Assembly: GCA_003952965.2 (NCBI GenBank)
Contig: CM025856.1
Location: 10,537,323-10,601,322 of the forward strand
DNA from: Morella rubra
Lineage: Eukaryota > Streptophyta > Magnoliopsida > Fagales > Myricaceae
Reading direction: 5' to 3'
DNA length: 64,000 nt
Shown: piece after piece, positions 48,250-59,892 of the stretch
Layout of the letters: every line of letters begins with the position of its first letter
How positions within the stretch are numbered: the stretch's first letter is position 1
Translations under genes and position numbers: made by a program
Notes under the pieces: generated by a model
Database searches by the model: none
What the model saw: the letters and a program-made list of their open reading frames with translations, nothing else
What the model was told of the DNA's origin: nothing

Positions 48250-51200
48250 GGCCCCCTCGAGCCAAACGGGGAGGGACGAACGGTTAGGCTTGAACAGAGG
48301 AGATGAAACCGAGTGGTGTGGAGAGGCTTAGTAAAAATATCAGCAAGTTGATCCTTGCTTGAGATGAATGACACTTTCAAGGTGTGGGCAGCAACACGGT
48401 CACGGACAAAGTGGTAGTCAACAGCAACATGCTTCGTGCGGGTGTGCAGGACGGGGTTGGCAGTGAGGTAGGTGGCGCCAAGGTTGTCACACCATAAGGT
48501 GGGAGGTGAAGGAAGAAAGATGTGCAATTCAGAGAGAAGTGATTGCAGCCATAAAAGTTCACTGGTAGTGTTGGCAAGGGCTTTGTACTCAGCTTCAGTG
48601 CTGGAGCGAGCAATGGTGGGTTGCTTGCAGGAGCTCCAGGAGATGAGATTTGGGCCAAGATAGATGCAGTAGCCGCTAGTAGAGAGGCGGTCATCCGGGC
48701 AGCCAGCCCAGTCCGCATCAGAGTAGGCAGATAAAGAAAGAGGGGGGCTTTAGTGAAATGGAGGCCAAAGTGGAGGGTGTGGACAAGGTAGCGAAGGATG
48801 CGTTTGACAGCTTGCCAATGGGGAACCCGAGGGGCATGCATGAATTGACAAACACGGTTGACAGCAAAGGTGAGGTTAGGGCGAGTAAAAGAGAGGTATT
48901 GAAGGCTGCCTACAGTGCTGCGGTAGAGGGATGGATCTTCAAAGTCAGGACCATCAAGGGCAGAGAGCTTTTCAGTGGCTGCCATAGGAGTTTGGACAGG
49001 TTTGGCAGAAAACATATTGGTTTTGTGAAGAAGGTCACGAATGTACTTGTGTTGGGAGAGAATAAGACCTGTAGGAGTCGGATGAACTTCAACACCCAAA
49101 AAATAATGAAGAGGACCGAGGTCCGTAAGAGGGAAGGCAGAACCAAGAGTGCAGATAAGGTGTTTGATGAAAGGTAAATCAGAGCCAGTAACAAGAAGAT
49201 CATCGACATAGACAAGGAAGTATATTTTGATGCTATTTTGATGATAAATGAAAAGGGAGGGATCAGACCGAGAGGGAGTGAAATGCAGTTCTTGGAGACG
49301 GGTGCTAAGTTTGGAGAACCATGCACGAGGAGCTTGTTTGAGATCGTATAAAGCTTTGTGAAGTTTGCAAACAAACTGAGGATGGTCAGGATGAGAGAAG
49401 CCAGGGGGTTGAGTCATATGCACATCATCGAAAATTTCGCCATGGAGGAAGGCATTCTGAACATCGAGTTGATGAAGACTCCAACCAAAATGGACAGCCA
49501 ATGAGAGAATGAGGCGAATGGTGGTAGGTTTCACAACTGGACTGAAGGTCTCATGGTAGTCCAGTCCTTCAAGTTGGTGAAATCCCTTGGCAACCAATCT
49601 GGCTTTCCGTCGGTCAAGAGTGCCGTCAGCATGTCGTTTGGTCCGAAAGATCCATTTGCAGCCAATGAGGTTTTGTTGAGGATTAGGGGGAACCAAAGAC
49701 CAAGTATGGTTGGAAAGAAGGGCATGAAATTCGGTCTGCATAGCAGCACGCCAGTCTGAAAATTGGAGGGCTTGGGTGATCGACGTGGGAGTTTCAGGTA
49801 TAAAGGTAGAGGTGGTGAGGTGAGCTCTTGGTGGAGGCCAGGGGATAGTGCCATCTGTGAAGCGCTTAGGACAAGAGATGAAATTATGGGAGCGTGTAAC
49901 AATGGGAGGGGGCGCTAGAGGAAGAGGCACAGGGGTCACACCAGACAAAGAGGAATTGGGATAGGGGTGCTCTGGAGAAGGGATGACAGGTGCAGGAGAG
50001 ACAGAGTCAGGTTGGGGTGGGGGTGAGTGTGGTGGAGGAGAGGTCGAATGTAAAGGGGCTGCAAAGGTACGTGTTGGAGAGACAGGGGAGGAGGTTTGGG
50101 CAGGTGAAGGCAAGAGAAGATTTGTTGGTAAGTGGGTTTGGGCAGGTTCAGTTGTGGGAGAAAAGGACAAGGGAGGGGGTGTTTTGAAAGGGAACGTGGA
50201 TTCATCAAAGATCACATTGCGGGAAAAATAAAGTTGAGAAGTGGGTGGATGGTAACAAATGGTACCCTTGTGATCAACACTGTAGCCTAAAAAGGTACAC
50301 TGTCTGGATCGAAGGTCAAATTCATGTGAGTTGTAGGCCGGCAAATGTGGGTAACAAGCACACCCAAAAGTGCGGAGGAAAGAGTAATCAGGGTCTGTGT
50401 GAAATAAAATTTGGAAAGGAGATTTATTGTGGAGGACAGGAGTCGGAAGGCGGTTAATGAGATAAACCGCAGTGGAAAAGGCATCAGCCCAGAAATGACG
50501 AGGAACTGAGGAGTGGGCGAGGAGAGCAAGACCAATCTCCACAATATGGCGGTGTTTGCGTTCTATGGTGCCATTCTGTTGATGGGTATGAGGACATGTG
50601 ATGCGATGAACGATGCCATGTTGGCGAAAATAGGTGTTGAGGGGGCGAAATTCACCGCCCCAATCGCTTTGTACGCTTTTGATTTTGCGGTCAAACAAAT
50701 TTTCGACTAAGCGTTGAAAAAGGAGAAATTGATTATAAACTGCCGATTTGCATTTAATTGGAAAAAGCCACGTGTAGCGGCTAAAATCATCCACAATAGA
50801 TAAATAGTAGCGGGAACCATCACGGGATGCCACAGGGGCAGGGCCCCATACATTAGTAAAAAGTAATGCAAGGGGGCGAGTGGAACGGGAAGGAGACAGA
50901 GGAAAAGGTAAATTATGAGACTTGGCTTGACAGCAGGCAGGACAGAGAGGCGGGCGGGAGATGCTAGCAGAGGTGGGCAGTAGGAAGCGAGAGAGAATAT
51001 GCTGGACCAGACGCATGGAGGGATGGCCGAGTCTGTGGTGCCAGTGAAGTGGAGTAGTGCGTTCCCCGACATGAGCCTGAGGTGGGGTAGAGGTGTCAGA
51101 GGAAGGGAATGTGTAAAGACCCTTTTTAGCTGGGCCGCGGAGCAGAGTGGTCCCGGTATTGGAGTCCTTCATAGAGAAAAAATGAGAGTGAAATTCAAAA

Positions 51201-51361
51201 AATACGGAATTGTCAGCATAGAATTTTTGAACGGAAATTAAATTTTTAGTGATAAGGGGGACATGAAGAAGAGAGCGAAGAAGAAGATTGCCAGTTGGTG
51301 TGGGAAGGAGACCAGTGCCAGTGTGATGGATGGGGAGGGCAGTGCCATCGCCAACGCGCAC
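48250..51361 (-). pseudogene. Protease-integrase-RT-RNase H region of the Ale/RE1-like element
   Basis: The open segment 51361-48377 (994 residues) carries the GAG-pre-integrase HRLGHPS motif, an integrase core (VQSDWGGEF, HQQNGTIERKHRHI), reverse transcriptase (HQLDVQNAFLHGE, YVDDLLVTGS) and the start of RNase H. The final ADIFTKPL stretch is near 48340. Numerous plus-strand frames over this region are antisense shadows. Confidence 0.9.
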
Positions 51362-51399
51362 GCTGTCAGTACCATGATAGTCAGATGAGTTGAGAGATA

Positions 51400-52506
51400 A
51401 CTAAGAGAGATCAGAGGTCAAATGATGGGTGGCAGCAGTGTCCGGGTACCAATTGGTGTCGTTGGATAAGGGAAGGGAACTGTAGTGGGCAGAAAAGGTA
51501 GGAGGTGGACTGGCTTGATAGGAGTGATCAAATCGGTGGTAGCAGTAAAGAGCAGAGTGACCAATTTTGAGACAAACTTGGCATATGGGTGGGTGTTCGT
51601 TGGAGAATTGTGGGGAGCCAAAGGGACGAGAGCGACCACGACCGCGATAGCCGCGAGAGCCACCACGGCCACGGAATCCACAACCACGAGTGTGGGTGTT
51701 GGTATTGGGGGGGTGGGGAGAAGAATATTTTGTGGTAGTGTTGGCAGAGATTTCAGATGTGGTAGGGAGGAGAGTTTGTTGGTGGGCAAGGTGAGATTCA
51801 AAAATCAGGAGATGGGAGAAAATCTCTTCAGAAGAGGGAGGGTCGAGGAGAGTGGTAATAGAGGTTACCAAGGAGTCAAATTCAGAGCCAAGACCTGCAA
51901 GCAGGTAAGTGGAGAATTCAGTTGTGGATAAGGGCTTGCCAGCGACAGCCATGGTGTCTGCCAACATTTTGGTTTTGCGAAAATATTCAGAGATAGTATC
52001 GGTGCCTTGTTTGTTGGTGGCCAGCTGATATTGAAGTTGCACGAGTTTTGCTTGAGTTTTTGTCGCAAAGAGATTTTCAAGGGCCAACCAAGCTGACCGA
52101 GAGGTAGTATGGCCTATAATTTGAGCAATGAGATTTTCGGATAAAGAGGAAATGATGGCACTGAGGATAAGTTGGTCTTGTTGGAGCCAGTGGGTAAAGG
52201 CTGGATTGGGGGTGGAGGAGTTGGGGAGAAAAGGAGGTGGAGGGTAGGAGGGCCATCAAGATAGCCAAAGAGCTGCTGGCCATGCAGGTAAGGGGTCATT
52301 TGGGTTCTCCATAGGAGATAGTTGTCATAGTTGAGTTTGACAGTGACAAGATGAGGAAGATTGGTGATGAAGTTGGGGGTAGAAGGAGGAGGATTAGGAG
52401 GAGAGTTGGGAGATTCAGGGGGGGTGAGGTTGGGATCGACGACATGAGAGACAGGGGGAGGATTGGGGGGCTGCTGGTTTTCTGAGTTTTCTGTTTCAAG
52501 GGCCAT
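51400..52506 (-). pseudogene. gag region of the Ale/RE1-like element
   Basis: Pro-rich N-terminus, then NYLLWRTQMTPYLHGQQLFG, the copia gag signature of RE1-type elements; a Gly/Arg-rich stretch near 51690-51620; and a zinc knuckle CQVCLKIGHSALYC near 51570-51530. Fossil with minor frame damage. Confidence 0.85.
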
Positions 52507-52953
52507 TTTGGACGTTTGTCCTCAGCGCTCTGATACCATGACAAAACGCAGCTTGAAAATATTCTCTCATATCATTTTCATTGAACAGTGTGAGGTATTT
52601 ATACACAATACAGTTTGTCTCTATGTACAGCTAATCATAATAGGATGTTTCTGGAATGCGTAGGTGTTTGCTGCTGACTTGTATCCTTGTTGGGCTCTTT
52701 ATCCTTGCTGGCTGTGTAAATGTCTTGAGATTGTCCAGGTAAGACTTGGGTCTTGACTTGTGTCTTGACACACATTATTTTTGAATAAGATTGGATCGTG
52801 ATTCTTCATGAAATTCGAAAACAAAGAGGAAAGAAAAGGTTTCTCTCGAAGGAAAAGTGGCCAGCAGCATGGTGGGGTTGCTACCAAGCCACTGACCGAA
52901 GTTGCTAGCTGGCCGGAGCACGCCTGGTATGACCCGCGCAGCTCCGACCAGCA

Positions 52954-53211
52954 CCTTGGTCTATTCTGAATATTATTTCCATGACCACCCCCTTATTATC
53001 CCATATTCCGAATTGGACTGCTACAAAAATTTTCTTGAGTGCATAATTGGAAGGCGCATACCCTTGCGCAATGGGCCGTGGTCAACAATTGCAGTGACCA
53101 CCTCTTCTCTCTTTAGTTGTATCTGGACGTTTGGAGGAACTGATCCTCCTTGAACCTTTTGCTCTTTCTTATAATATTAAGCTACTAAATTGAGAAAGAA
53201 AAAAAAAAAAC
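52954..53211 (+). pseudogene. LINE 3' end: end of RNase H, 3' UTR and poly(A)
   Basis: Reads PWSILNIISMTTPLLSHIPN in the frame broken at 46490. A LAQWAVVNNCSDHLFSL-type stretch follows in a shifted frame, the normal end of plant L1 ORF2. Ends in an A-rich tail at 53193-53211. Confidence 0.75.
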
Positions 53212-54380
53212 AACGTGGTTTTGAAATCCAGGGGCGTTTTACTTGAGCAGCCCTCTCCCCGAAATGGGACAATTGTTGACGTAAGAAAAGGCCTCACAAG
53301 AAACTGATTTATTATTGACGTCTTTTCTCCGTAATATATTATTAACGTGCAAAAGGGCCATCGATTATATATGACGATAACTTAATGCGGCAGGTCTGAC
53401 CTATCAAACATATGGCAGTCCTGTCCCACCAAGGACCATTTATCGAGTCAAACCCCATTGACAAAGTTCATCAATCGACGTGCCCTGAAAAAGTCACGGG
53501 CCCCTCGGGAACTAAGGGCCGCTTAGACACCGAGTAAAGCTGCAAACAATTCGCTGGAAAAGCATCACAAGTATCTCTGCTTTATGTGACGCTGCGCAAA
53601 CCAACACAACAGACTTGCCTGATTCCATGAAGCTCATGTCTTGTTTCGGCATGAACAATTCGGTGAGTGTTATCTGTCAGGTACCAAGCCACATGGCAGG
53701 TCCATTTCAAGCTTGACCTTTTGCCTTTTTGGAACCGAACCACTATGATTCAACCAATTATTTTCTCCGAAGAAAATGATCATGCACAAAGAGCTGCTAC
53801 AACGGGGATGAAAAATACAGGAGGGAATCTGCTGTTTTTTTTTTTTTTTTTTCCTTTCTTTCTTTTAAGAAAGAAAAGTGTACTTCAAAATTTTATTAAA
53901 TAATTATTAAATAAACATCACTTGTGGTGAAGGAACACCATAGTAATAGGGACACAAAATAAGATAAACAAATAAAAAGAACAAAAATCACCCCTATTTC
54001 CCTCCTGAATATAAACATGCAAGAAACTAACAATACAAAAGAAAAAAAACGCATTGAAAACATTAAAGCATAAAACTTGATGTTTATTAGAAATGAAGAA
54101 GATTCACTGGCACATGTACAATTTCTCGCATGTTTGAATAGAACTACAGTCTCAACTTAAGGATCTCTTTATCTGCTTATGCATTGAGAATTGCAATTTT
54201 CACAATGAATGTACGTGTCTAGGATGTCGAAGTCCTGCCTTTGCAGGTCTTCTTCTTTTTTGGGTTGTTTTTGTTGGGGGGGGGGGGGTGGGGGCGCATT
54301 ACATCTACTCCATTGCACATACCCTTCTCTTTTGTTTTATTAAATAGGACAAACAGCCATAGAAAAAGGTGGGAAACAAA
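53212..54380. other. Intergenic DNA between LINE and secreted-protein gene
   Basis: No gene is seen. Contains a poly-T tract near 53834-53852 and a G run at 54276-54288 followed by TGGGGG, about 95 bp beyond the stop codon of the minus-strand gene. The part near 54336 is that gene's 3' UTR. Confidence 0.5.
54336..54341 (-). terminator. Poly(A) signal of the secreted-protein gene
   Basis: AATAAA on the minus strand, about 40 bp past the stop codon at 54381-54383. Position fits a plant polyadenylation signal. Confidence 0.5.
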
Positions 54381-57335
54381 TTACGAATCATGGGATGTGT
54401 AAAGAACGTCGAAGTCACTGAGACTCCATTCTGCCATTTCATCTTTGTCACTGACAAAAATTTCAGTACCCACATCTATGGATGTCCATATTCTTCTAGC
54501 AGGAGGGGTACCAGGATCCTGAAACAGGAAAAATATGCATCAAATATCAATTAGATAGATTCAATATATCTCCTAGAAGCAGATAATGACTCACTAACCT
54601 GATAGAAGTAGAGTCTATCGGATAACCCACCAACATCAAGCTCCCACGTTCTAGAATCACCAATCCAACCATTCCCCTGTTTGGTTGGATAGCCATAATC
54701 GGCCCAGATGGGGTGAGGCAGCAACTGAACAAGCTCTTGCGCCTGAGGATTGCTGTAAGGATCACAAGTGCTCACAGGTTGCTCTAAATGTTGAGCATTA
54801 CCCGGAGCACAGTAGTAATGATAAGCTCCATATGGGAAGTGAGCAGTATCATTCCTGTAGATCTTTTTGTTGTCTGGAGTAATATGATACGGTGGGCAAT
54901 TAGCCACATTGTTGGGGCTGCACCAAGCACCAGTTTCAGGATTGATGATCATCTCACTGTATCTGGTTACATCAGTAAGAACATCTCCATTGCAGGGAGC
55001 ACCATTGTTCTTCCAACAGCTACCAATATCTATCAGGTAGAACTGGCTCTTGGGCCCTCCTCCTTGTTTGATATCCAAAGTCAACCTGACCTTAAAATTA
55101 GGTGACTCTGGTAGCTGAAAGACAACTGAAATTGTTAGTGGCCGAATGAAAGGAGCACCAGAAGACAACAGGCTGAATCCTTTTCCAAGTAATTAAGAAA
55201 CATAAACAAAGCTGGACTCCAGAACTTCCAATATGTTAACTCTGGTTTATAAGGTCCAAGGTTGCAACTTGCTACAAGGTGATCTTGAAGTAATAACTAA
55301 TATATTCTGCACTGGCAACAGAGTTGATGGAGTACAGTGACAATCATTACGTTTAAATGCTTCTGGTGTGTCATTACAACTTTATAAAATATGCTCATGA
55401 AGTGACAAATGAGAAGAGCTTCCTCCCCCCTATTCTTGATCAATTGGGGGTAAACCTACAACCCCCTCATGGTTGGACCAGGTCGGATCCCTTATGGTTG
55501 CAGTTGCAGACTGTCAGCACTATTTAAAAGAAAACCTAACAGATGGATGCATTTACAAAACTACATATGCAGGGTTCATGTGATCCATTAGTAAAGATTA
55601 GGTGGCCTTTTCACCTGCCCTTATTCAGTTCTTCAGTCTCTGTACCTGTGTACCAGATAAAACAGGTCCAGATGAAAGTTCCAAGCAATTAAGCACAACT
55701 ATATATTTGACCATGCTTAGGTACGGATCTTTAAGTCATCACATCAGATAATTTATTTGTTCTGGTGAAAAGCACAATGGACGGACTATTTATTTGTGCT
55801 CACCGGAACCACAAAATTAGAAGACCCCAGTATGGTTTCTGTTTGATAAACATTGCAAAAACGTCAATTAGCATCCAATGGTGGGCTTCTCTTGGTCTTA
55901 CATCAGATGGTTGGTCTTAATGAAAAGGAAGAAAGCTAATCTCTATCTACGTACTTGCAATTGTTCAAAAGAACTTCAGAGAAGTAGCAGAGATGGCAAA
56001 ACTATCCCAGCAGAGACAAAAAAAACTTACAAATGAATCACGGTTTAATACTTAGAAACAAAAATGAGATCCAAAGAACTTGTACTTACTGTTTTGAGCA
56101 TTCCTCTTGTGTCATAATGGTACCCTCCAGAGAATCCTTTGGTTGCATCAGCTCTGAGGTACAGCATCAACCATGGGTACTTCTTTGAGGTCTTGAGCTT
56201 ATGATTGAATACCCAACTCCCAACACCAACTGTCTTCTCCCAAACTACCTCAAAGAAAGAGATCCCATCAAGTCCACCCTTAATATCAGAACCTAAGTCA
56301 TAAGTTCCATTGAAACTTCCTCTCATTGTGTCTCCACCCAAGAAATGTGTATGTTGATGATACAAATTCGGTTGATTCATACACCCCTCTCCGAAACAAG
56401 GAAACCTGCCTGGAGGAAAAGGAGGTACCTTTTTACCATTCTCAGGACACAGGCCAGACTTAGAGTCATAGTTACCGTTTTTTAGCATAATCATCCAAAA
56501 TTGCCATGGAGATGGGACATCGGCAACTTGACATAAAGAACCCAGATAAAGCTCCTTCTGTACAGCATAAAGGTCTGAGTTATTTACAGCTGCTGGTGCC
56601 AACCCCGGCAATGGTTTACCCACCCCAAGTTTGTTATGAGCTTCCGTAACACAGTGTCTCAGAGAAAAATCTGTCCGTTGTCCCCAATATACGGCAGACA
56701 TTTGAAAAAGAATTAGAAACAACAACAATCAGCAGGTACCACAAAAATATAAGAAAAAGTGCTAAAAGGTTAAGAATGAAGAAATTGTAAAACCCAGAAT
56801 GCTAGCAATTGAAGAACATAATTATATTTTCAGTTGCACTTTCTTTTCGTAAGCTATTTTCACTTATTGACAACAGCAGACAACAATATATTCATCTTGA
56901 CAGCTGAGCAATTAAATGCAAGCTAATGAAGATGACCCTTGGCCATTGCCAGAGTATTTTAATCCTTTAAAAGGAAACAAGACTCTGATTCTGTCATATA
57001 ACAGGGAAAATGATTAAATTAAGAAATACGAGCAAAATAATCGTAAGTCATGAAGGCTACTCATCCGTACTCTTACGTTTTCCTTTACGGTGGAGCTTAC
57101 TTGAGATATCAAAGCAATCGGCAGCTCTGGGGCTCCCTATACCAGGAGCCTCTTTACCAACTTCATTGCAAAAGTTCCAAGCTTCAAAGGCCACCCTCAG
57201 CTCATCTCTTTTCATTCCTGGGTCTCCAACTGCTGAGATGTACTGTTTCCCTCTCGCAACAGAAGCACTTATCAGAAACAAAGTCACCGACAAGAAGAGC
57301 ACATGCAAGTGCTGATGAATCATCGGCATTCCCAT
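54381..57335 (-). CDS. Secreted plant protein of unknown function (DUF7705-like)
   Basis: Four exons on the minus strand: 57335-57101, 56670-56090, 55114-54599 and 54518-54381, joining without a break into 489 residues. Residues 1-29 form a signal peptide with a hydrophobic core LFLSVTLFLISASVARG, so the product enters the secretory pathway. The mature part starts QYISAVGDPGMKRDELRVA and has many Cys and aromatic residues, with conserved-looking blocks PWQFWMIMLKNGN, RFPCFGEGCMNQPNLYHQ, GFSGGYHYDTRG, PHPIWADYGYPTKQGNGWIG and a WSLSDFDVLY end. From memory it fits a plant-wide family recently labelled DUF7705; no enzyme activity is known to me. Exon 2's acceptor (GGACAG, 56671) lacks an adjacent pyrimidine tract but is the first AG after a TTCTAATTC branch-point-like site, and its phase fits. 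ATG 57335 was chosen for its ACCATGG context just downstream of a TATA box. Confidence 0.88.
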
Positions 57336-57380
57336 GGTGCGGCCGGTTGTGCTTTACAGACACAACAGCGACGATATCTT

Positions 57381-57389
57381 ATTTATATA
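57381..57389 (-). promoter_or_regulatory. TATA box of the secreted-protein gene
   Basis: TATATAAAT on the minus strand, about 46-54 bp upstream of the start codon at 57335. The short distance implies a very short 5' UTR. Confidence 0.55.
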
Positions 57390-58789
57390 CAAACAAGGAG
57401 TACTGAAAAAACGGAATCAGCTTGCAGGCCCTGTGGTCCCAAAATTTTTTTTTTTTTTTTTTTAATCTTTCATATTATATTTTGGAAACAGTGAGAGACT
57501 GCTCATTTTCATTCCCCCCTGAGTGGCCCGGCGGTCCTTATTTTTTTGTGTTATTCAAGAATCACCCAGACCAATTAAAACTAAATGAAGAAGCAACTAC
57601 CCTTTTCCTACTTCATGTCAATAGAATCACGGATTAAGATTCTCAATTGTTTTCCATAATCAACTCTCTAAATAACATAGTAGAATTTAGGCAAAAAAAT
57701 TATATAAAATCTTGATTCATGAAACTAATAAACTAGAATTTGTTCATCCTAAAGTCTCAATTATAGACTTCTGCTATTAGAATTTTGTAGTCTCTACTAT
57801 TGTTTGCTAGCTCAAAAGAAAAAGAAAAAAAAAAAACATAAGCTACCCTTTTCCCTTCTGTCTATTTTTTTTCTTCTTCTTAAATAAGGTAGCTTGATTG
57901 ATTGACTTCAGCTAAAAGCTACAGTCTATTGATAAAGTAGGCGGCATTTTGGGTCCACATAGTCGGTGACTTTTGGGATTTAGGTCAAAAAGGTTAACGA
58001 GAGGGGAAAATGGTGGCATTTTGGGTCGTTTTCGTTTTGGTCTTATAATTATGAAAGCAATAAAAACCAAAGTGGGGTTTAAAAACCTTCTGCAGATAAG
58101 TTACAAGTACGGAGTAAATGCCCTCCACGTTTGGGAAACAGTGGACTAAAAACTCTCCCGGCTACCTACTCCTAACTCTTTTTAATTCAGATAAGGATAA
58201 TCTGAATTCTGATCGCTTCTCCCGTAACCAAAGAAATAGAAAATTGGGTCATTATTTTGTGGGCTTCCAAAAAGAAGTCTCGTATTTTGGGCTTAAAGAT
58301 TTGAAATGTTACTCCCTTTTTCAGAAATTTTAATTTTAGAATAAACATTTCGATGGATACAAAGAGATAGTTAAATGCATTTCAAAGAAATTCGATAAAG
58401 AATGTTATTACAAATAGATTATGGTCCGATCTTGTAAGTTTTTGTTTTCTGACAAATTCTACACTGATATTTGCTGCTTATTCCAAAAGGTTTTTTTTTT
58501 TTTTTTTCATATAAAAAACTTTGTATTCCACGTCACTTGGGGCTGCTCAGAAATTTCGGCAAAAATTGGAGAAGATGGAATTAGAAACAATTATCTTTTC
58601 TTTCGATTTTGATTTTCAGTGTAAAGTAGAACCGATTATTTATTTCCTATTCGAGAGAAACACTGAACCGAAGAAAATGAAAGATGGAATTGACTAGTGG
58701 GGCTATAATATAGTGTCGTTTAGTGGGATTTCTTGTCTCATGACTTTAATGTACATTGCACACTGAAAAAGTAAGTTATCCTAATATCA

Positions 58790-59005
58790 AAGGTTGGTTT
58801 GGGTGGTCAAGATCTAGGGTCTAAGAGTGGGTGGTTAAGACTTAAGGTCTAAGAGTGTGCTACCCTTTGAAATTTCAGGTTCGAATTATCTTTAGTGTAA
58901 ATAATTTCTTGGAGCCACTCTTACAGTAAAATTAGATTTACCTAGCATGTGTGGTTTGAAAGTGTTGCACAGTTCTGAATTTGCCGTGGCATTAAATCCA
59001 ACTCG
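58790..59005 (+). mobile_element. Possible tRNA-derived SINE
   Basis: GGTGGTTAAGACTTAAGG (A-box-like, near 58830) and GGTTCGAATT (B-box-like, 58878-58887) are spaced as in a pol III promoter. They are followed by a body with CCTAGCATGTGTGGTTTG and ATTAAATCCAACTCGTA, wording common in plant SINEs as I recall them. The first 28 bp are duplicated in tandem (58801-58857). No clear target duplication or tail is seen. Confidence 0.4.
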
Positions 59006-59841
59006 TACATATATTAGGTTAGGTTCATTTGAACTCAGTGCACGTGAATGGGTGCCCAAATTTCTCTAGATAGTTAAAAAAAAAAAGTTATCCTCTTTTT
59101 TAGGTAATTAAAGAAGTACGGCCAAGCCTGAAATTTTGTAGATTTTTTACAATTTTTTTGTCTTTTCAAATTTTGACCCCTCAAATTCTCATTCCTTTTC
59201 TTCGTCCCTTCCCATGCATGACTAGCCCCTCTCCAGAGTCCAGAGAAGAGCAGGTGTCGCTTGAGCCAACGCTCGGCATGACAACTAGCTAGGCTAGCTG
59301 ATCATGCTCTCGCTCGAATTATCTCAAGAGTAAATGGTAATGATTGTCTTATCTTGTTTTTTATGCACACCAAATTCAATTCCCGCTCAAATAGATAATT
59401 GCTTGCTGATGAGGAATATTACTTCTATTCAAGGGACGCAATGATTAATCTCTAAGTCCATGACCATGAGAGCTAGCGTTGAATGATATCATTTTTTGCT
59501 AGGTTACATCTGAGCAAGTAGTGCTGATCATTGACGGTCTTAATCCAGTTGAGTTCACAACTAATATAAACATCCTCGAATGGTACCTAGAATTGCCTGA
59601 GAACAGTCTCAGTTACGTCGAACTAAACACATTAAAATATATGACTGAAAAGGCAAAAACTAATACTCTGGGCAGAAAATTGGTAAAATATTAATGGTCA
59701 TTCACGTAACGTGTTTGTTGGAAATAGAAAAGGCAAATGCTTTAGGTGAGGGCTGACTCATGCCTGTTGACTTGAGATTTCCATATATGGTTTTCTGTGT
59801 TGTGACCGTCACCTGATCAGTTGCCTACTCCGGCCGGCTTG

Positions 59842-59843
<2 letters not shown>

Positions 59844-59891
<48 letters not shown>
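59844..59891. repeat. (AT)n microsatellite
   Basis: Uninterrupted AT dinucleotide run of about 24 units. Confidence 0.95.

Positions 59892-59892
<1 letters not shown>

Larger units (their letters stand above)
48018..52770 (-). mobile_element. Young Ale/RE1-like Copia element, minus strand
   Basis: 4,753 bp with 232-bp LTRs at 48018-48249 and 52539-52770 that appear identical, and target duplication CACAT at 48013-48017 and 52771-52775. Primer-binding site TGGTATCAGAGCG (minus strand) abuts the 5' LTR, and a GGGGGCC-ended purine tract abuts the 3' LTR. gag lies at 52506-51400; pol is mostly one open stretch at 51361-48377. Identical LTRs imply a very recent insertion, well under about 0.3 million years at usual rates. 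Nearly whole, about three breaks in frame. Confidence 0.93.
46491..52953 (+). mobile_element. Copia-type insertion with only one LTR, inside LINE
   Basis: CCTTG at 46486-46490 and 52954-52958 brackets it, and the LINE frame is restored exactly. An LTR-like region (about 46489-47788) has a TATA-like TTTATATAAAAG near 47523, ends TTTCA and is followed by GTGGTATTAGAGCCAGG, a primer-binding site. Only about 400 bp of internal sequence follow, split by the Ale element, and the right end shows no second LTR. Fossil, incomplete. Confidence 0.6.
35586..53211 (+). mobile_element. L1-type LINE split by four insertions
   Basis: One LINE in five pieces: about 35586-35699 (5' leader), 36736-40399 (leader, ORF1, endonuclease, start of RT), about 43346-44540 (RT), about 45296-46490 (end of RT, zinc-binding region, start of RNase H) and 52954-53211 (end of RNase H, 3' UTR, poly-A near 53193-53211). 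Net length is about 6.4 kb, a full-length plant L1. Reading frame resumes exactly across at least the 46490/52954 insertion. Many in-frame stops, for example 37111-37113 in ORF1, show that it is long dead. Start near 35586 is approximate. Confidence 0.8.

Noticed and set aside
48472-51241. Several plus-strand open frames of 60-150 residues
   Set aside because: They are antisense to the long open pol region of the Ale-type element and show no domain of their own.
54685-55105. Plus-strand open frames opposite exon 3 of the secreted-protein gene
   Set aside because: Shadows of the minus-strand exon, which has clear splice sites and family blocks.
59844-59891. AT tract as a replication origin or matrix attachment site
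   Set aside because: A plain dinucleotide microsatellite; nothing else nearby supports a function.
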